From NCBI GenBank assembly GCA_023145475.1, contig JAGLDR010000095.1:1-34942 (forward strand): DNA of 34,942 nt, written 5' to 3'. This document shows, piece by piece, positions 8,005-14,887 of the stretch (positions within the stretch are counted from its first letter, which is position 1; the number at the start of each line of letters is the position of its first letter). The notes beneath the pieces are model-generated. The model ran no database searches. It was not told the DNA's origin and saw only the letters and a list, made by a program, of their open reading frames with translations. The stretch comes from a bacterium. Its GTDB lineage: Bacteria > UBP6 > UBA1177 > JAGLDR01. A program made the position numbers and the translations under genes.

Positions 8005-9305
8005 AACAGACACTATTTATTGTTTTCTTACTACTATTTTCCACTCTATTTGCAGAGCCAGCCACCGAAAAATTGGTGGAATCACCCCTTTCTCCCTCTG
8101 AAAGTCAGAGGGTATATGAAAAGGTAAAGCCAGCGGTTTTTCAGATAAAAACAGCCAAAGATGAGCAGGCTTCAAAAGCTTCGTATGGCAGTGGATTCGT
8201 TGTTGATGCTGACGGACTGGTTCTCACGAACTATCATGTTGTTGCAACAGTGCTTCAAGATGAAGATCAGCGATACAACATCTTTCTTGTTGATGGAAAC
8301 AAATCATATCGAGCGAAAATTGTAAAATTTTCTGTTATCTATGATATTGCCCTTCTCAAGGTTGAAAGAAAGTTTGATACCGTCCTTACAATCGAGAAGA
8401 AAACACCAGAACATGGGGAAAATATCTATTCAATTGGCAAGCCAAAAGAGCTGAATATGACCATTGTTGACGGCAAGTATAATGGCGTCATAAAAAAGGC
8501 AATTTATGAACGAATTCAGATGTCTACACCACTAAATGGTGGAATGAGTGGCGGCCCAACAGTCAATGCAAATGGTGATGTAATTGGCATCAATGTCTCT
8601 GTGCTGCTCCGCTCTGATAACATCTCATTTGCGGTACCTATTAAAAATGCTACTCCTCTTCTGAAGGAGTATCGAGATTTCGCTCTTTCAGTAGAAGATG
8701 AGGAGATTGATGCGGTAGTCAAAGAGCAGCTCACCGAGATAGAATCCTCTCTTATGGACGATTTAGAAAAAGATAAACAGCCAGTTGCAACATTGGGGAA
8801 ATGGTTCTACAAAGCCCCTTCAAAATCACTAAAATGTTGGACAACATCAGACAAAAACACAAAAAAAGAGTATGACAGAACCTCTCACTCGTGTAACTTA
8901 AAAAACAGTGCCTATATCGAGCGTGGTCTCTATTCTGGAAATTACAGGATTGACTATATCACGGTGCAAAATCTCAAACTCACCACTTTTCAGTTCTACA
9001 ATCGGGTGAAATCGATGTTTTCATCGGGCATTTCAGTTAACTATGCTTCAAAAGATGACTTTTCAGGCTATCAATGTAACGAGACCATCATCGTAAACAA
9101 AAACGACATCTCTTTTAAGGTAAAATACTGTATTACTGAATATCTGCGCTATGAAGGACTCTACCGTGCAACTATCGGAGCTGCCTCATTTGGAGACTCT
9201 GAGGATGCCATCATTTTCAACATGGATATTGATGGATTCAGCAAAGAAAATATTAAAAAACTTATCAAAATGTACCTCTCATCAATAGGAAAAAATAATG
9301 ACTGA
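8001..9305 (+). CDS. Secreted trypsin-like (HtrA-type) serine protease without PDZ
   Basis: Residues 1-18 are a signal peptide ending LFA. The protease domain (about 35-220) has the full triad: His79 in TNYHVV, Asp115 in YDIALLK and Ser183 in GMSGGP, with the surrounding blocks of degradative HtrA/DegP-like enzymes. No PDZ domain follows. Residues about 255-434 form a separate domain with several Cys and no family I recognise. The start is GTG at 8001 with GAGG about 10 bases upstream. It overlaps the KilA-N stop by four bases and overlaps the FHA gene by eight bases at its end. It probably acts in the periplasm on misfolded proteins or as a signalling protease. Confidence 0.88.
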   Translation: MKQTLFIVFLLLFSTLFAEPATEKLVESPLSPSESQRVYEKVKPAVFQIKTAKDEQASKASYGSGFVVDADGLVLTNYHVVATVLQDEDQRYNIFLVDGNKSYRAKIVKFSVIYDIALLKVERKFDTVLTIEKKTPEHGENIYSIGKPKELNMTIVDGKYNGVIKKAIYERIQMSTPLNGGMSGGPTVNANGDVIGINVSVLLRSDNISFAVPIKNATPLLKEYRDFALSVEDEEIDAVVKEQLTEIESSLMDDLEKDKQPVATLGKWFYKAPSKSLKCWTTSDKNTKKEYDRTSHSCNLKNSAYIERGLYSGNYRIDYITVQNLKLTTFQFYNRVKSMFSSGISVNYASKDDFSGYQCNETIIVNKNDISFKVKYCITEYLRYEGLYRATIGAASFGDSEDAIIFNMDIDGFSKENIKKLIKMYLSSIGKNND

Positions 9306-10287
9306 AATCAAAGCACAACTTAAAATAAAAGAGCCAGGGATTGGCCGTTATGCGCTGTATAACATATATGAGTTTCCGTGCACAGTTGGGCGCTCATTAA
9401 ACAGTGATGTTGTCCTTCCCTATTCAGGAATATCACGGACTCACGCAGTGATTGAACATGAAGAGAGCGAGTACAGCATTAAAGATATCGAGAGCCAAAA
9501 TGGGCTGACTCTGAACGGAAAAAAGGTGAAAACAGCACTCTTTAACAAAAAAAATAGAGTGGTGATAGGCACACTGCATGCCGAACTTATTATCGAAGAT
9601 GAGCTTGAGAATACCGCATGCAGAAAATCGCCAGCTCAGCTCTATGGCGTTCAGTCGACTGTGCAATTTTTCACAACAGTTGCCCTCTATTTCAGTGCAA
9701 TTTATGCAGTTGATCTCTTGCAAAAGTGGCTTGAGAACCCTATAGACACAAAAGAGGCGGTCGGCTTGCTGTGGACCAATCTCTCTCTGATGATATCGGT
9801 AACAATACTCATTGCGATAGCGGGATTAATGGGGAAAATCCAAGTGAAACGCTATGTTTTTCGACCGATTTTAATTGTGTCGTTTCAAGTATGGCTTATC
9901 GGCAAACTTATCTCTCTTCCACAAAACTATCTCTCTTTTACATTCAACAGTCGAACGACAAATGATATACTCTCTTTTATTCTCGACGCTGCTATCGTAC
10001 TCTATGCACTCTACCACTTTGGACGACAACTTTTCCCACTCTCTTCATTCAAAAGAGTGGCAGTAATCTCAGTTGCCATATATGCAACGCTCTTCTCTCT
10101 CATCTCTATTTCAAAATATGTTAAGAAGAGTGGCTATGAGTATGATTTTAGAGCGAGTTACTCCTATCCTCTGCTCAGCTATAATCAACAAGATGATTCT
10201 CTAGACAAGCTATGGAAAGAGATGGACATAAGCTTTGAAGAGGCAAAAGAAAAGCGCATTGAAGCCAACAAAGAGAAAGAGGATTGA
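9298..10287 (+). CDS. FHA-domain protein with about five transmembrane segments
   Basis: Residues 22-100 are a forkhead-associated phosphothreonine-binding domain with the canonical GRS (31-33), SRTH (46-49) and two NG turns (68-69, 73-74). A hydrophobic region (about 115-270) follows with roughly five helices, then a charged C-terminus ending EEAKEKRIEANKEKED. The FHA domain should face the cytoplasm and read Ser/Thr-kinase phosphorylation. No kinase gene is nearby. The membrane part resembles small RDD/Yip1-like bundles only loosely. It overlaps the protease gene by eight bases, so the two are likely made together and may be partners across the inner membrane. Confidence 0.85.
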   Translation: MTEIKAQLKIKEPGIGRYALYNIYEFPCTVGRSLNSDVVLPYSGISRTHAVIEHEESEYSIKDIESQNGLTLNGKKVKTALFNKKNRVVIGTLHAELIIEDELENTACRKSPAQLYGVQSTVQFFTTVALYFSAIYAVDLLQKWLENPIDTKEAVGLLWTNLSLMISVTILIAIAGLMGKIQVKRYVFRPILIVSFQVWLIGKLISLPQNYLSFTFNSRTTNDILSFILDAAIVLYALYHFGRQLFPLSSFKRVAVISVAIYATLFSLISISKYVKKSGYEYDFRASYSYPLLSYNQQDDSLDKLWKEMDISFEEAKEKRIEANKEKED

Positions 10288-10289
10288 CC

Positions 10290-11138
10290 ATGAAGAAACA
10301 GCTCCCAGCCATCATATTGACGCTTATTATTATTGGATTTATATCTATTGCTCTTCTGCAAGATGAAGCTCCACTCACCCCGAAACTTCACTATAATTGC
10401 AGCAAAATTATCACGATGAGTCCAAGCGTAACAGATACCGTCTGGGCATTGACACTCGGCAAAAAGGTGATTGCAACTGACAAATTCTCTTCGTGGCCTG
10501 ATGCAGTAAAAAAGTTGCCGAAAGTTGGCGGATTCCTTGATCCAAATATTGAACAAATTGCCACACTTGAGCCAACAATCGTCATCATTCCTCAAAGTGC
10601 GGGAAAAACTATCTCATCACTAGAAAAACTAGGCATAAGAATACTAAACGTGGATCACTCGACACTGAAAGGTGTCGAAAAATCATTCACCACCATTGCA
10701 TCAGCATGTGGCATTCCGCAACAAGGCGAAACACTTCTGCAAACCTTCAAATCAAAACTTGCACCATCACAATCAGAGCATAAACCAACCATTTTAATTG
10801 TCGTATCACGAGAGATGACCGACAAGGGGATGAAAAACATAATTGGTGTCGGTGATGACAAGCTAATGGCAGAACTTATCACAAGAGCAGGTGGCACAAA
10901 TGCACTGAAGGGGCTTCGACCATACTCAATGATTCAGCGCGAAAAACTGCTCACTCTTCAACCAGATATTCTTGTCGATGTTAGCCTTTCATCAGATTCA
11001 AATGAGACGGTGTTAGAGGCGTGGAAAAACAGTGGAATTAAGAGTAAAATCGAAGTAGTCAATCAACAGTGGGCTGTCGTCCCAGGACCAAGAATGGTAA
11101 AATTACTAGAGTTATTAAAGAAGAATATTAAAAACTGA
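10290..11138 (+). CDS. Periplasmic substrate-binding protein, BtuF/FecB-like
   Basis: Binding protein of the cobalamin/siderophore/haem family. It has an N-terminal membrane or signal segment (residues 1-24). A first lobe follows, with IITMSPSVTDTVWALTLGKKVIATDKFSSWP, the P-K-V-G-G-F-L-DPN-x-E-x-I-A-x-LEPTIVI hallmark and then a long helix. A second lobe includes GVGDDKLMAELITRAGG and L-x-LQPDILVDV. The ATG at 10290 has GAGG 7 bases upstream; a TTG at 10284 overlapping the previous stop is a weaker alternative. It is the last gene of the KilA-N operon. No ABC permease or ATPase is encoded beside it, so its transporter lies elsewhere or it acts as a sensor. Its 3' end overlaps the convergent porin gene by 11 bp. 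Confidence 0.86.
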   Translation: MKKQLPAIILTLIIIGFISIALLQDEAPLTPKLHYNCSKIITMSPSVTDTVWALTLGKKVIATDKFSSWPDAVKKLPKVGGFLDPNIEQIATLEPTIVIIPQSAGKTISSLEKLGIRILNVDHSTLKGVEKSFTTIASACGIPQQGETLLQTFKSKLAPSQSEHKPTILIVVSREMTDKGMKNIIGVGDDKLMAELITRAGGTNALKGLRPYSMIQREKLLTLQPDILVDVSLSSDSNETVLEAWKNSGIKSKIEVVNQQWAVVPGPRMVKLLELLKKNIKN

Positions 11139-12669
11139 ATCGAACCAATGCGGTATATGCATTACCTGTTTTATCCTTACGCACAACATCTCCCGCAGCA
11201 TTTTTACCGAGAGCACCCTCTGTTTGAATTTGATGCCAATAGAACCGAAACATCAAACGGTCAAAGAAAGTATAGCTTGCGCCAACCCAAAATGCGGTAT
11301 TTTCTTCAAATGTTGTCATACTTCCTGTTTGCTCTATATCTGGTTTTTCTCCACCAACTCCAGTAAAGAGATCAAGTGCCTTAAATGGAGTCAAGTGAAG
11401 CTCGCCCCAGTATCCCATCACGCGTTGTGAGCCTATAACGCTCTTTGTACCATCCGCCGCAACAGAATAGGTCTGTCCACCACTAAACGCACCATAGGTA
11501 TCAAGATTATTTCCGATAAAAAACTTTCCTTGAACATAACCGTATTTGTGGAATATCTTCAGACCTGAGTCAAATGACCACGCCTCAACTTCTTTACCAT
11601 ACAACTTTGTAGAACTTGTAATATTGTTGATAAGAACTCCATTTTCATAATTTTCGCGATGATAGGAGCCAGCAGCAGCAAAAAAGAGTTTGAACTGCCC
11701 AGCTGAGCCACCAAATGAGAGCTGTGACTGCAAACTTGGCCAATGAGATGCAGATGAAGAATCAATATTGACCTCAATATAGGTACTTCTATTTGGACTC
11801 ATTCCAGACATCGGTTTTGCAACGGCTGCTGAAAAGTGCATCTTCCAGTCTCCGCCTAACTCTTGCTCTATATATAAATCAGCTTGCGGAAGTCGTTGCC
11901 ACAAATTACCTGCACCCCAACCACCAGAGCCAAGAATAGGAAAGAGAGTAATAGTTGCAACACTCCATGTCTGTCCAAATTTTGCGCCAATAGTTGTCCC
12001 TGTTTTGAAACGCTTAGAAATACCAAGATACCCGTGGCGCAACCTCGGAGTGTTAATAACTTCAGCCATTCCTCCATTCGCCATATTTCCATATAAATCA
12101 AATTCAAAATGGGCAAAAAGCTTCGCTGATTTTATTCCAGGAAATGCAATTTTAAGACCAAGTCTGGTATCTCTTACTGAAATACTCGCTGATGAAGCAT
12201 TTTGATCGAGCACATATATAGGAAGATCATTGGCAAGAAACTGTGCATCATTTGCCCAGCCACGCAACTCAACGCGACCATATGGAGTAAAAACAACCTT
12301 TTTCTCCTTTTTTGCCCCTTGTTTTTTCTCTTTTTCTGCCTTTTCTGCTGCTTGTTTTGCATCAAGCTCTCTGCCCTTTTTCAGAATTTCAACTTCTTTT
12401 TGGCTTTTATCATTCATCTCTTTCAGTTGCAAAAGCAGTTTTTGTTGCTCTTCACTCTGTTTTTTCAGAGATTCCATAGACTTTTTGAGCTCTTCAAGAT
12501 CTTTTTTTGTAGCATCATTAGATGGTTGAGCAGGAGTAGAAACTTCTGAATCATCACTTTTCTCAGCACTCTCTTTTGCTGACTCTACTTTTAACACCTC
12601 TTTCTCTGCATCTTTTGCGGAAATCACAAAAGGGAGCAGACAAAGTAAAATTACAAAAAATTTCTTCAT
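11128..12669 (-). CDS. Outer-membrane porin with N-terminal coiled coil
   Basis: Residues 1-18 are a signal peptide (cleavage after VISA). Residues about 50-130 are an uninterrupted Lys/Glu/Leu coiled coil with heptad leucines, likely a trimerising or peptidoglycan-spanning stalk. From FTPYGRVELRGW onward there are alternating aromatic beta strands with repeated G-x-x-F patterns, and the protein ends in ALVRFSF with terminal Phe, the outer-membrane beta-barrel insertion signal. This layout fits DcaP-like or porin_O/P-type channels; the solute is unknown. Its ATG overlaps the stop of the upstream 122-aa gene (ATGA), so the two are coupled. Confidence 0.85.
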   Translation of the reverse strand: MKKFFVILLCLLPFVISAKDAEKEVLKVESAKESAEKSDDSEVSTPAQPSNDATKKDLEELKKSMESLKKQSEEQQKLLLQLKEMNDKSQKEVEILKKGRELDAKQAAEKAEKEKKQGAKKEKKVVFTPYGRVELRGWANDAQFLANDLPIYVLDQNASSASISVRDTRLGLKIAFPGIKSAKLFAHFEFDLYGNMANGGMAEVINTPRLRHGYLGISKRFKTGTTIGAKFGQTWSVATITLFPILGSGGWGAGNLWQRLPQADLYIEQELGGDWKMHFSAAVAKPMSGMSPNRSTYIEVNIDSSSASHWPSLQSQLSFGGSAGQFKLFFAAAGSYHRENYENGVLINNITSSTKLYGKEVEAWSFDSGLKIFHKYGYVQGKFFIGNNLDTYGAFSGGQTYSVAADGTKSVIGSQRVMGYWGELHLTPFKALDLFTGVGGEKPDIEQTGSMTTFEENTAFWVGASYTFFDRLMFRFYWHQIQTEGALGKNAAGDVVRKDKTGNAYTALVRFSF

Positions 12670-13034
12670 CTCGTAAAAACCTCCTGGGGTTGCATAATAT
12701 ATTTTTGTTTTATCGGTTCAAATCCTGACTTATTCCATATAAAAATGTTTGAAACAGCCGTGGCTAACATTGTAAACTTGCCACTCCACTCCGCCTCATA
12801 AAACAGTATGTTATCAGCAAGAAGAGATAGAGCAACATCATCTGATTCCACAAAATCAAGATCAATAACCAGACACTCCTTTAACTTTTTTGGGGGAGTA
12901 ACATCTGGGGAAATCACTGCGTGCGCTTTGCTTCCTGAAAAAAAGCTGCCACGCCACAAAAAAGGAGTTGGAAGATGACGCTCTAGCGTTGGTCTATCGA
13001 TGTTAATTACCAATGAGTGTAGCGGAATAGACAT
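12666..13034 (-). CDS. Unknown 122-residue protein coupled to the porin
   Basis: I do not recognise this protein. It has no signal peptide or membrane segment. It begins MSIPLHSLVINID and has a mixed alpha/beta pattern, with LVIDLDFVESDDVALSLLADN in the middle and two aromatic, strand-like stretches later. An excellent ribosome site (GAAGGAGATATA) precedes the ATG and a promoter lies at 13057-13085. It ends in a four-base overlap with the porin start, so it is expressed with the porin in equal measure. It may be a cytoplasmic regulator or assembly factor, but nothing in the sequence proves this. Confidence 0.75.
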   Translation of the reverse strand: MSIPLHSLVINIDRPTLERHLPTPFLWRGSFFSGSKAHAVISPDVTPPKKLKECLVIDLDFVESDDVALSLLADNILFYEAEWSGKFTMLATAVSNIFIWNKSGFEPIKQKYIMQPQEVFTR

Positions 13035-13056
13035 TATATCTCCTTCTTGTTGCCTT

Positions 13057-13085
13057 TATCTACTCTCTTCAGGTGAAAATGTCAA
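13057..13085 (-). promoter_or_regulatory. Sigma-70 promoter of the unknown gene and porin
   Basis: On the minus strand TTGACA (13085-13080) and TAGATA (13062-13057) are 17 bases apart and end about 22 bases before the ATG at 13034. Confidence 0.5.
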
Positions 13086-13104
13086 GAAGGTGGGACATGA
13101 GATA

Positions 13105-13155
13105 TTACTCGACTGACTCCAAACCTTCGATGATTGCATTTTCCATGGCGGAATA
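13105..13155 (-). pseudogene. Relic of the 3' end of a second FAD/UGM-like gene
   Basis: Read on the minus strand this encodes Y-S-A-M-E-N-A-I-I-E-G-L-E-S-V-E-stop. The intact gene at 13519-14814 ends Y-S-A-M-E-N-A-I-I-E-G-L-E-S-V-stop. Seven codons differ between the two copies and every change is a synonymous third-position change; the relic has one extra Glu. Homology stops abruptly upstream of the Tyr codon. This is what remains of a diverged paralogue or allele, not a fresh duplication. Confidence 0.85.
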
Positions 13156-13177
13156 AACAAAAAAATCCGTTATTTAA

Positions 13178-13240
13178 ATTACATCACAATCCGTAGAGAC
13201 GTCCAACTTGGGCGTCTTCTCTATGATCAAATGATGTAAT
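13178..13240. repeat. Long composite hairpin
   Basis: The outer arms ATTACATCA (13178-13186) and TGATGTAAT (13232-13240) are perfect complements. Inside them AGACGTCCAA and TTGGGCGTCT pair over ten positions with one U-G wobble. The whole element could fold as one stem in RNA or single-stranded DNA. It resembles small mobile palindromic repeats more than a terminator, since no T-run follows. Confidence 0.6.
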
Positions 13241-13261
13241 AAATTACAAATATACCGCCCG

Positions 13262-13396
13262 CTCCTCGCGCCGGAGGTGCGACATCTATCTGTATTCGTT
13301 TACTCGAACGCTCAGGTAGCGCGTTCTCCCCGATGGAGCGGGAAGATGGTGGGTGGACAATTTTGATTCTACAAAGGTTTTGCTCCGCTGGAGCAA
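13262..13396. repeat. Cluster of REP-like hairpins
   Basis: At least three short inverted repeats lie in tandem. They are CTCC/GGAG (13262-13276), GAACGC/GCGTTC (13306-13326) and TTGCTCC-GCT-GGAGCAA (13380-13396, perfect 7-bp stem). GC-rich short stems spaced by AT-richer linkers are typical of repetitive extragenic palindromes. Whether copies occur elsewhere in the genome cannot be seen here. Confidence 0.5.
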
Positions 13397-13474
13397 GGAA
13401 TGTGATAATTAAAGAGATCGTTTTTCAAAACGCAAAACAGCGACTTTTTTCACGAGATTTAGGAATTACCGTAC

Positions 13475-13494
13475 GGGCAATTCATGCATTGCCC
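13475..13494. repeat. Hairpin GGGCAAT-N6-ATTGCCC
   Basis: A perfect 7-bp inverted repeat 25 bases beyond the stop codon of the FAD gene. It has no adjacent T-run on the minus strand, so it is a weak terminator candidate at best and more likely part of the same repeat cluster. Confidence 0.5.
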
Positions 13495-13518
13495 CAAGAC
13501 ACCGACGCTCAACGAACA

Positions 13519-14814
13519 TCAAACGGACTCTAACCCTTCAATAATCGCATTTTCCATGGCGGAATAGGTCCAGTTTGCATATCGGCCTGCAAGTTTGATT
13601 CCCGCATTTTTGAACTTCTCTTTTATCAACTTCATATCATCAAAATATTCATTGTGATAGATGACATAGCCATTCACAATTGTGCGGTAATCCATAAAAT
13701 CTATATCATTTTCGGACTCTATCAGCTTCATTGCAACCATCATCTTGACTGTCTCAGCGCGAAACTCATCAACACTTTTATCCATTTCGCCTTGATGGGT
13801 ATATTCAACATAGGCTGAGCCTCTGCCCTCTAGAGCCAGTTTAGAATAGATGTTAGAAAAAGAGCCGATTCTATAGGGCATAAACTTGTTTTCAGGGATA
13901 TAAAACCAGTGGCCATCGTGTCCAAGTGGCTTTTTTGTTGCTACATTCAGATAGCTGACTGACGCTATCTTCATTCTGTCTGCAATCTTCTGAAACAACG
14001 GAGCGTTATCATCACTGAACAGGCGCAAAAAATCGCGTAGTGGAATGGTTGAAATAAGCTTTTTATAGTGCACGGTCTCGCCGTTACTCAAGAGTGCTGT
14101 TCTCTTTTTTGCATCAATAGAAATCGGTTCAACACCAAACAAAAACTTCTCTTTTTCACACTTTTCAAACAGTCGTTTTGGCAATTCACCAATGCCACCA
14201 TCTTTTGGATACTTGAATGTCGCATTGTAGCCAATATCTTTCTGCTCTGGAGCGGTTACAGCACCCTCAATCACTTGATCTATTGTCGGTTTTGGAATAT
14301 AGGCATCACACCAGTGACTTGCGTACTCTTTGGGATGTACAGTATAGATTTTGGTGTTGTATGGAATCATAAAATGGTTGGAAATCCCCTTTCCAAACCA
14401 CGCCATACACCACTCATAGAAATTCTCTCCTGCACGAGATTTATCATCTTTTTTCCACGCTTCGGCAAAGCCAAGCAGACACTCTTTAATCACTTGTGGC
14501 GGAAGACCATATGTGTTTGATTGAAAAGGATACTGCGTGTAAACACCGTGTGAGAAAATCCATGTTTTTCTGACAATCTCGACCACTTCGGCATCATTAA
14601 AAAGGGTGTTAAACAGCTTTTTCGTCCGTTCATCTTTCATATGCAGCCAGTGGCCTGTCTGATCAAATGAAAACCCGTTTTTTGTCTCCGTAGTGCAGAG
14701 TCCACCAGCGGAAGGCGATTTTTCAACCACCATAAAATCTTTCCCTCGTGCGTGATAGGCAGCAGAAAGTCCGGCAAGCCCTGCCCCTAAAATCAGATAA
14801 TCTTTTTGTATCAT
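13519..14814 (-). CDS. FAD-dependent oxidoreductase, UDP-galactopyranose mutase/protoporphyrinogen oxidase-like
   Basis: The N-terminus carries the dinucleotide-binding fold YLILGAGLAGLSAAYHA (GAGLAG at 10-15) with the ribose-binding Glu31 and the GG-doublet SAGGLC. A second conserved block, FDQTGHWLH, and later PYNTKIYT and GRYANWTYSAMENAI (the C-terminal FAD contact) place it in the flavin amine-oxidase/UGM-like group often found in polysaccharide loci. The substrate is not readable. The ATG at 14814 (431 aa) has GAGGAG about 6 bases upstream and begins directly at the FAD fold; the frame stays open 13 codons further up without a ribosome site. It is the last gene of a five-gene operon. A relic of a second copy lies just downstream. 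Confidence 0.87.
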   Translation of the reverse strand: MIQKDYLILGAGLAGLSAAYHARGKDFMVVEKSPSAGGLCTTETKNGFSFDQTGHWLHMKDERTKKLFNTLFNDAEVVEIVRKTWIFSHGVYTQYPFQSNTYGLPPQVIKECLLGFAEAWKKDDKSRAGENFYEWCMAWFGKGISNHFMIPYNTKIYTVHPKEYASHWCDAYIPKPTIDQVIEGAVTAPEQKDIGYNATFKYPKDGGIGELPKRLFEKCEKEKFLFGVEPISIDAKKRTALLSNGETVHYKKLISTIPLRDFLRLFSDDNAPLFQKIADRMKIASVSYLNVATKKPLGHDGHWFYIPENKFMPYRIGSFSNIYSKLALEGRGSAYVEYTHQGEMDKSVDEFRAETVKMMVAMKLIESENDIDFMDYRTIVNGYVIYHNEYFDDMKLIKEKFKNAGIKLAGRYANWTYSAMENAIIEGLESV

Positions 14815-14887
14815 TGTCTCTCCTCTTCTCATTTCCGACAGTGCATTACACAACAGTTGTCCCTTTTTGTCAAATCAACTGCTCTTC

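Larger units (their letters stand above)
13035..13518. other. Gene-free stretch with gene remnant and hairpin array
   Basis: This is the only stretch over 300 bases without a gene. From left to right it holds the porin operon promoter, a 17-codon relic of a homologue of the neighbouring FAD gene (13105-13155), a long two-part hairpin (13178-13240), several GC-richer hairpins (13262-13396) and a 7-bp-stem hairpin (13475-13494). No convincing ORF is present. The composition is visibly less AT-rich than other intergenic gaps here. Confidence 0.8.

Noticed and set aside
12202-12549. Phe/Leu-rich frames opposite the porin coiled coil
   Set aside because: They are the mirror of Lys/Glu codons in the porin stalk, with no start signals.
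13178-13494. Possible CRISPR array in the hairpin-rich gap
   Set aside because: The hairpins differ in sequence and spacing; there is no repeated unit of constant length and no cas gene.
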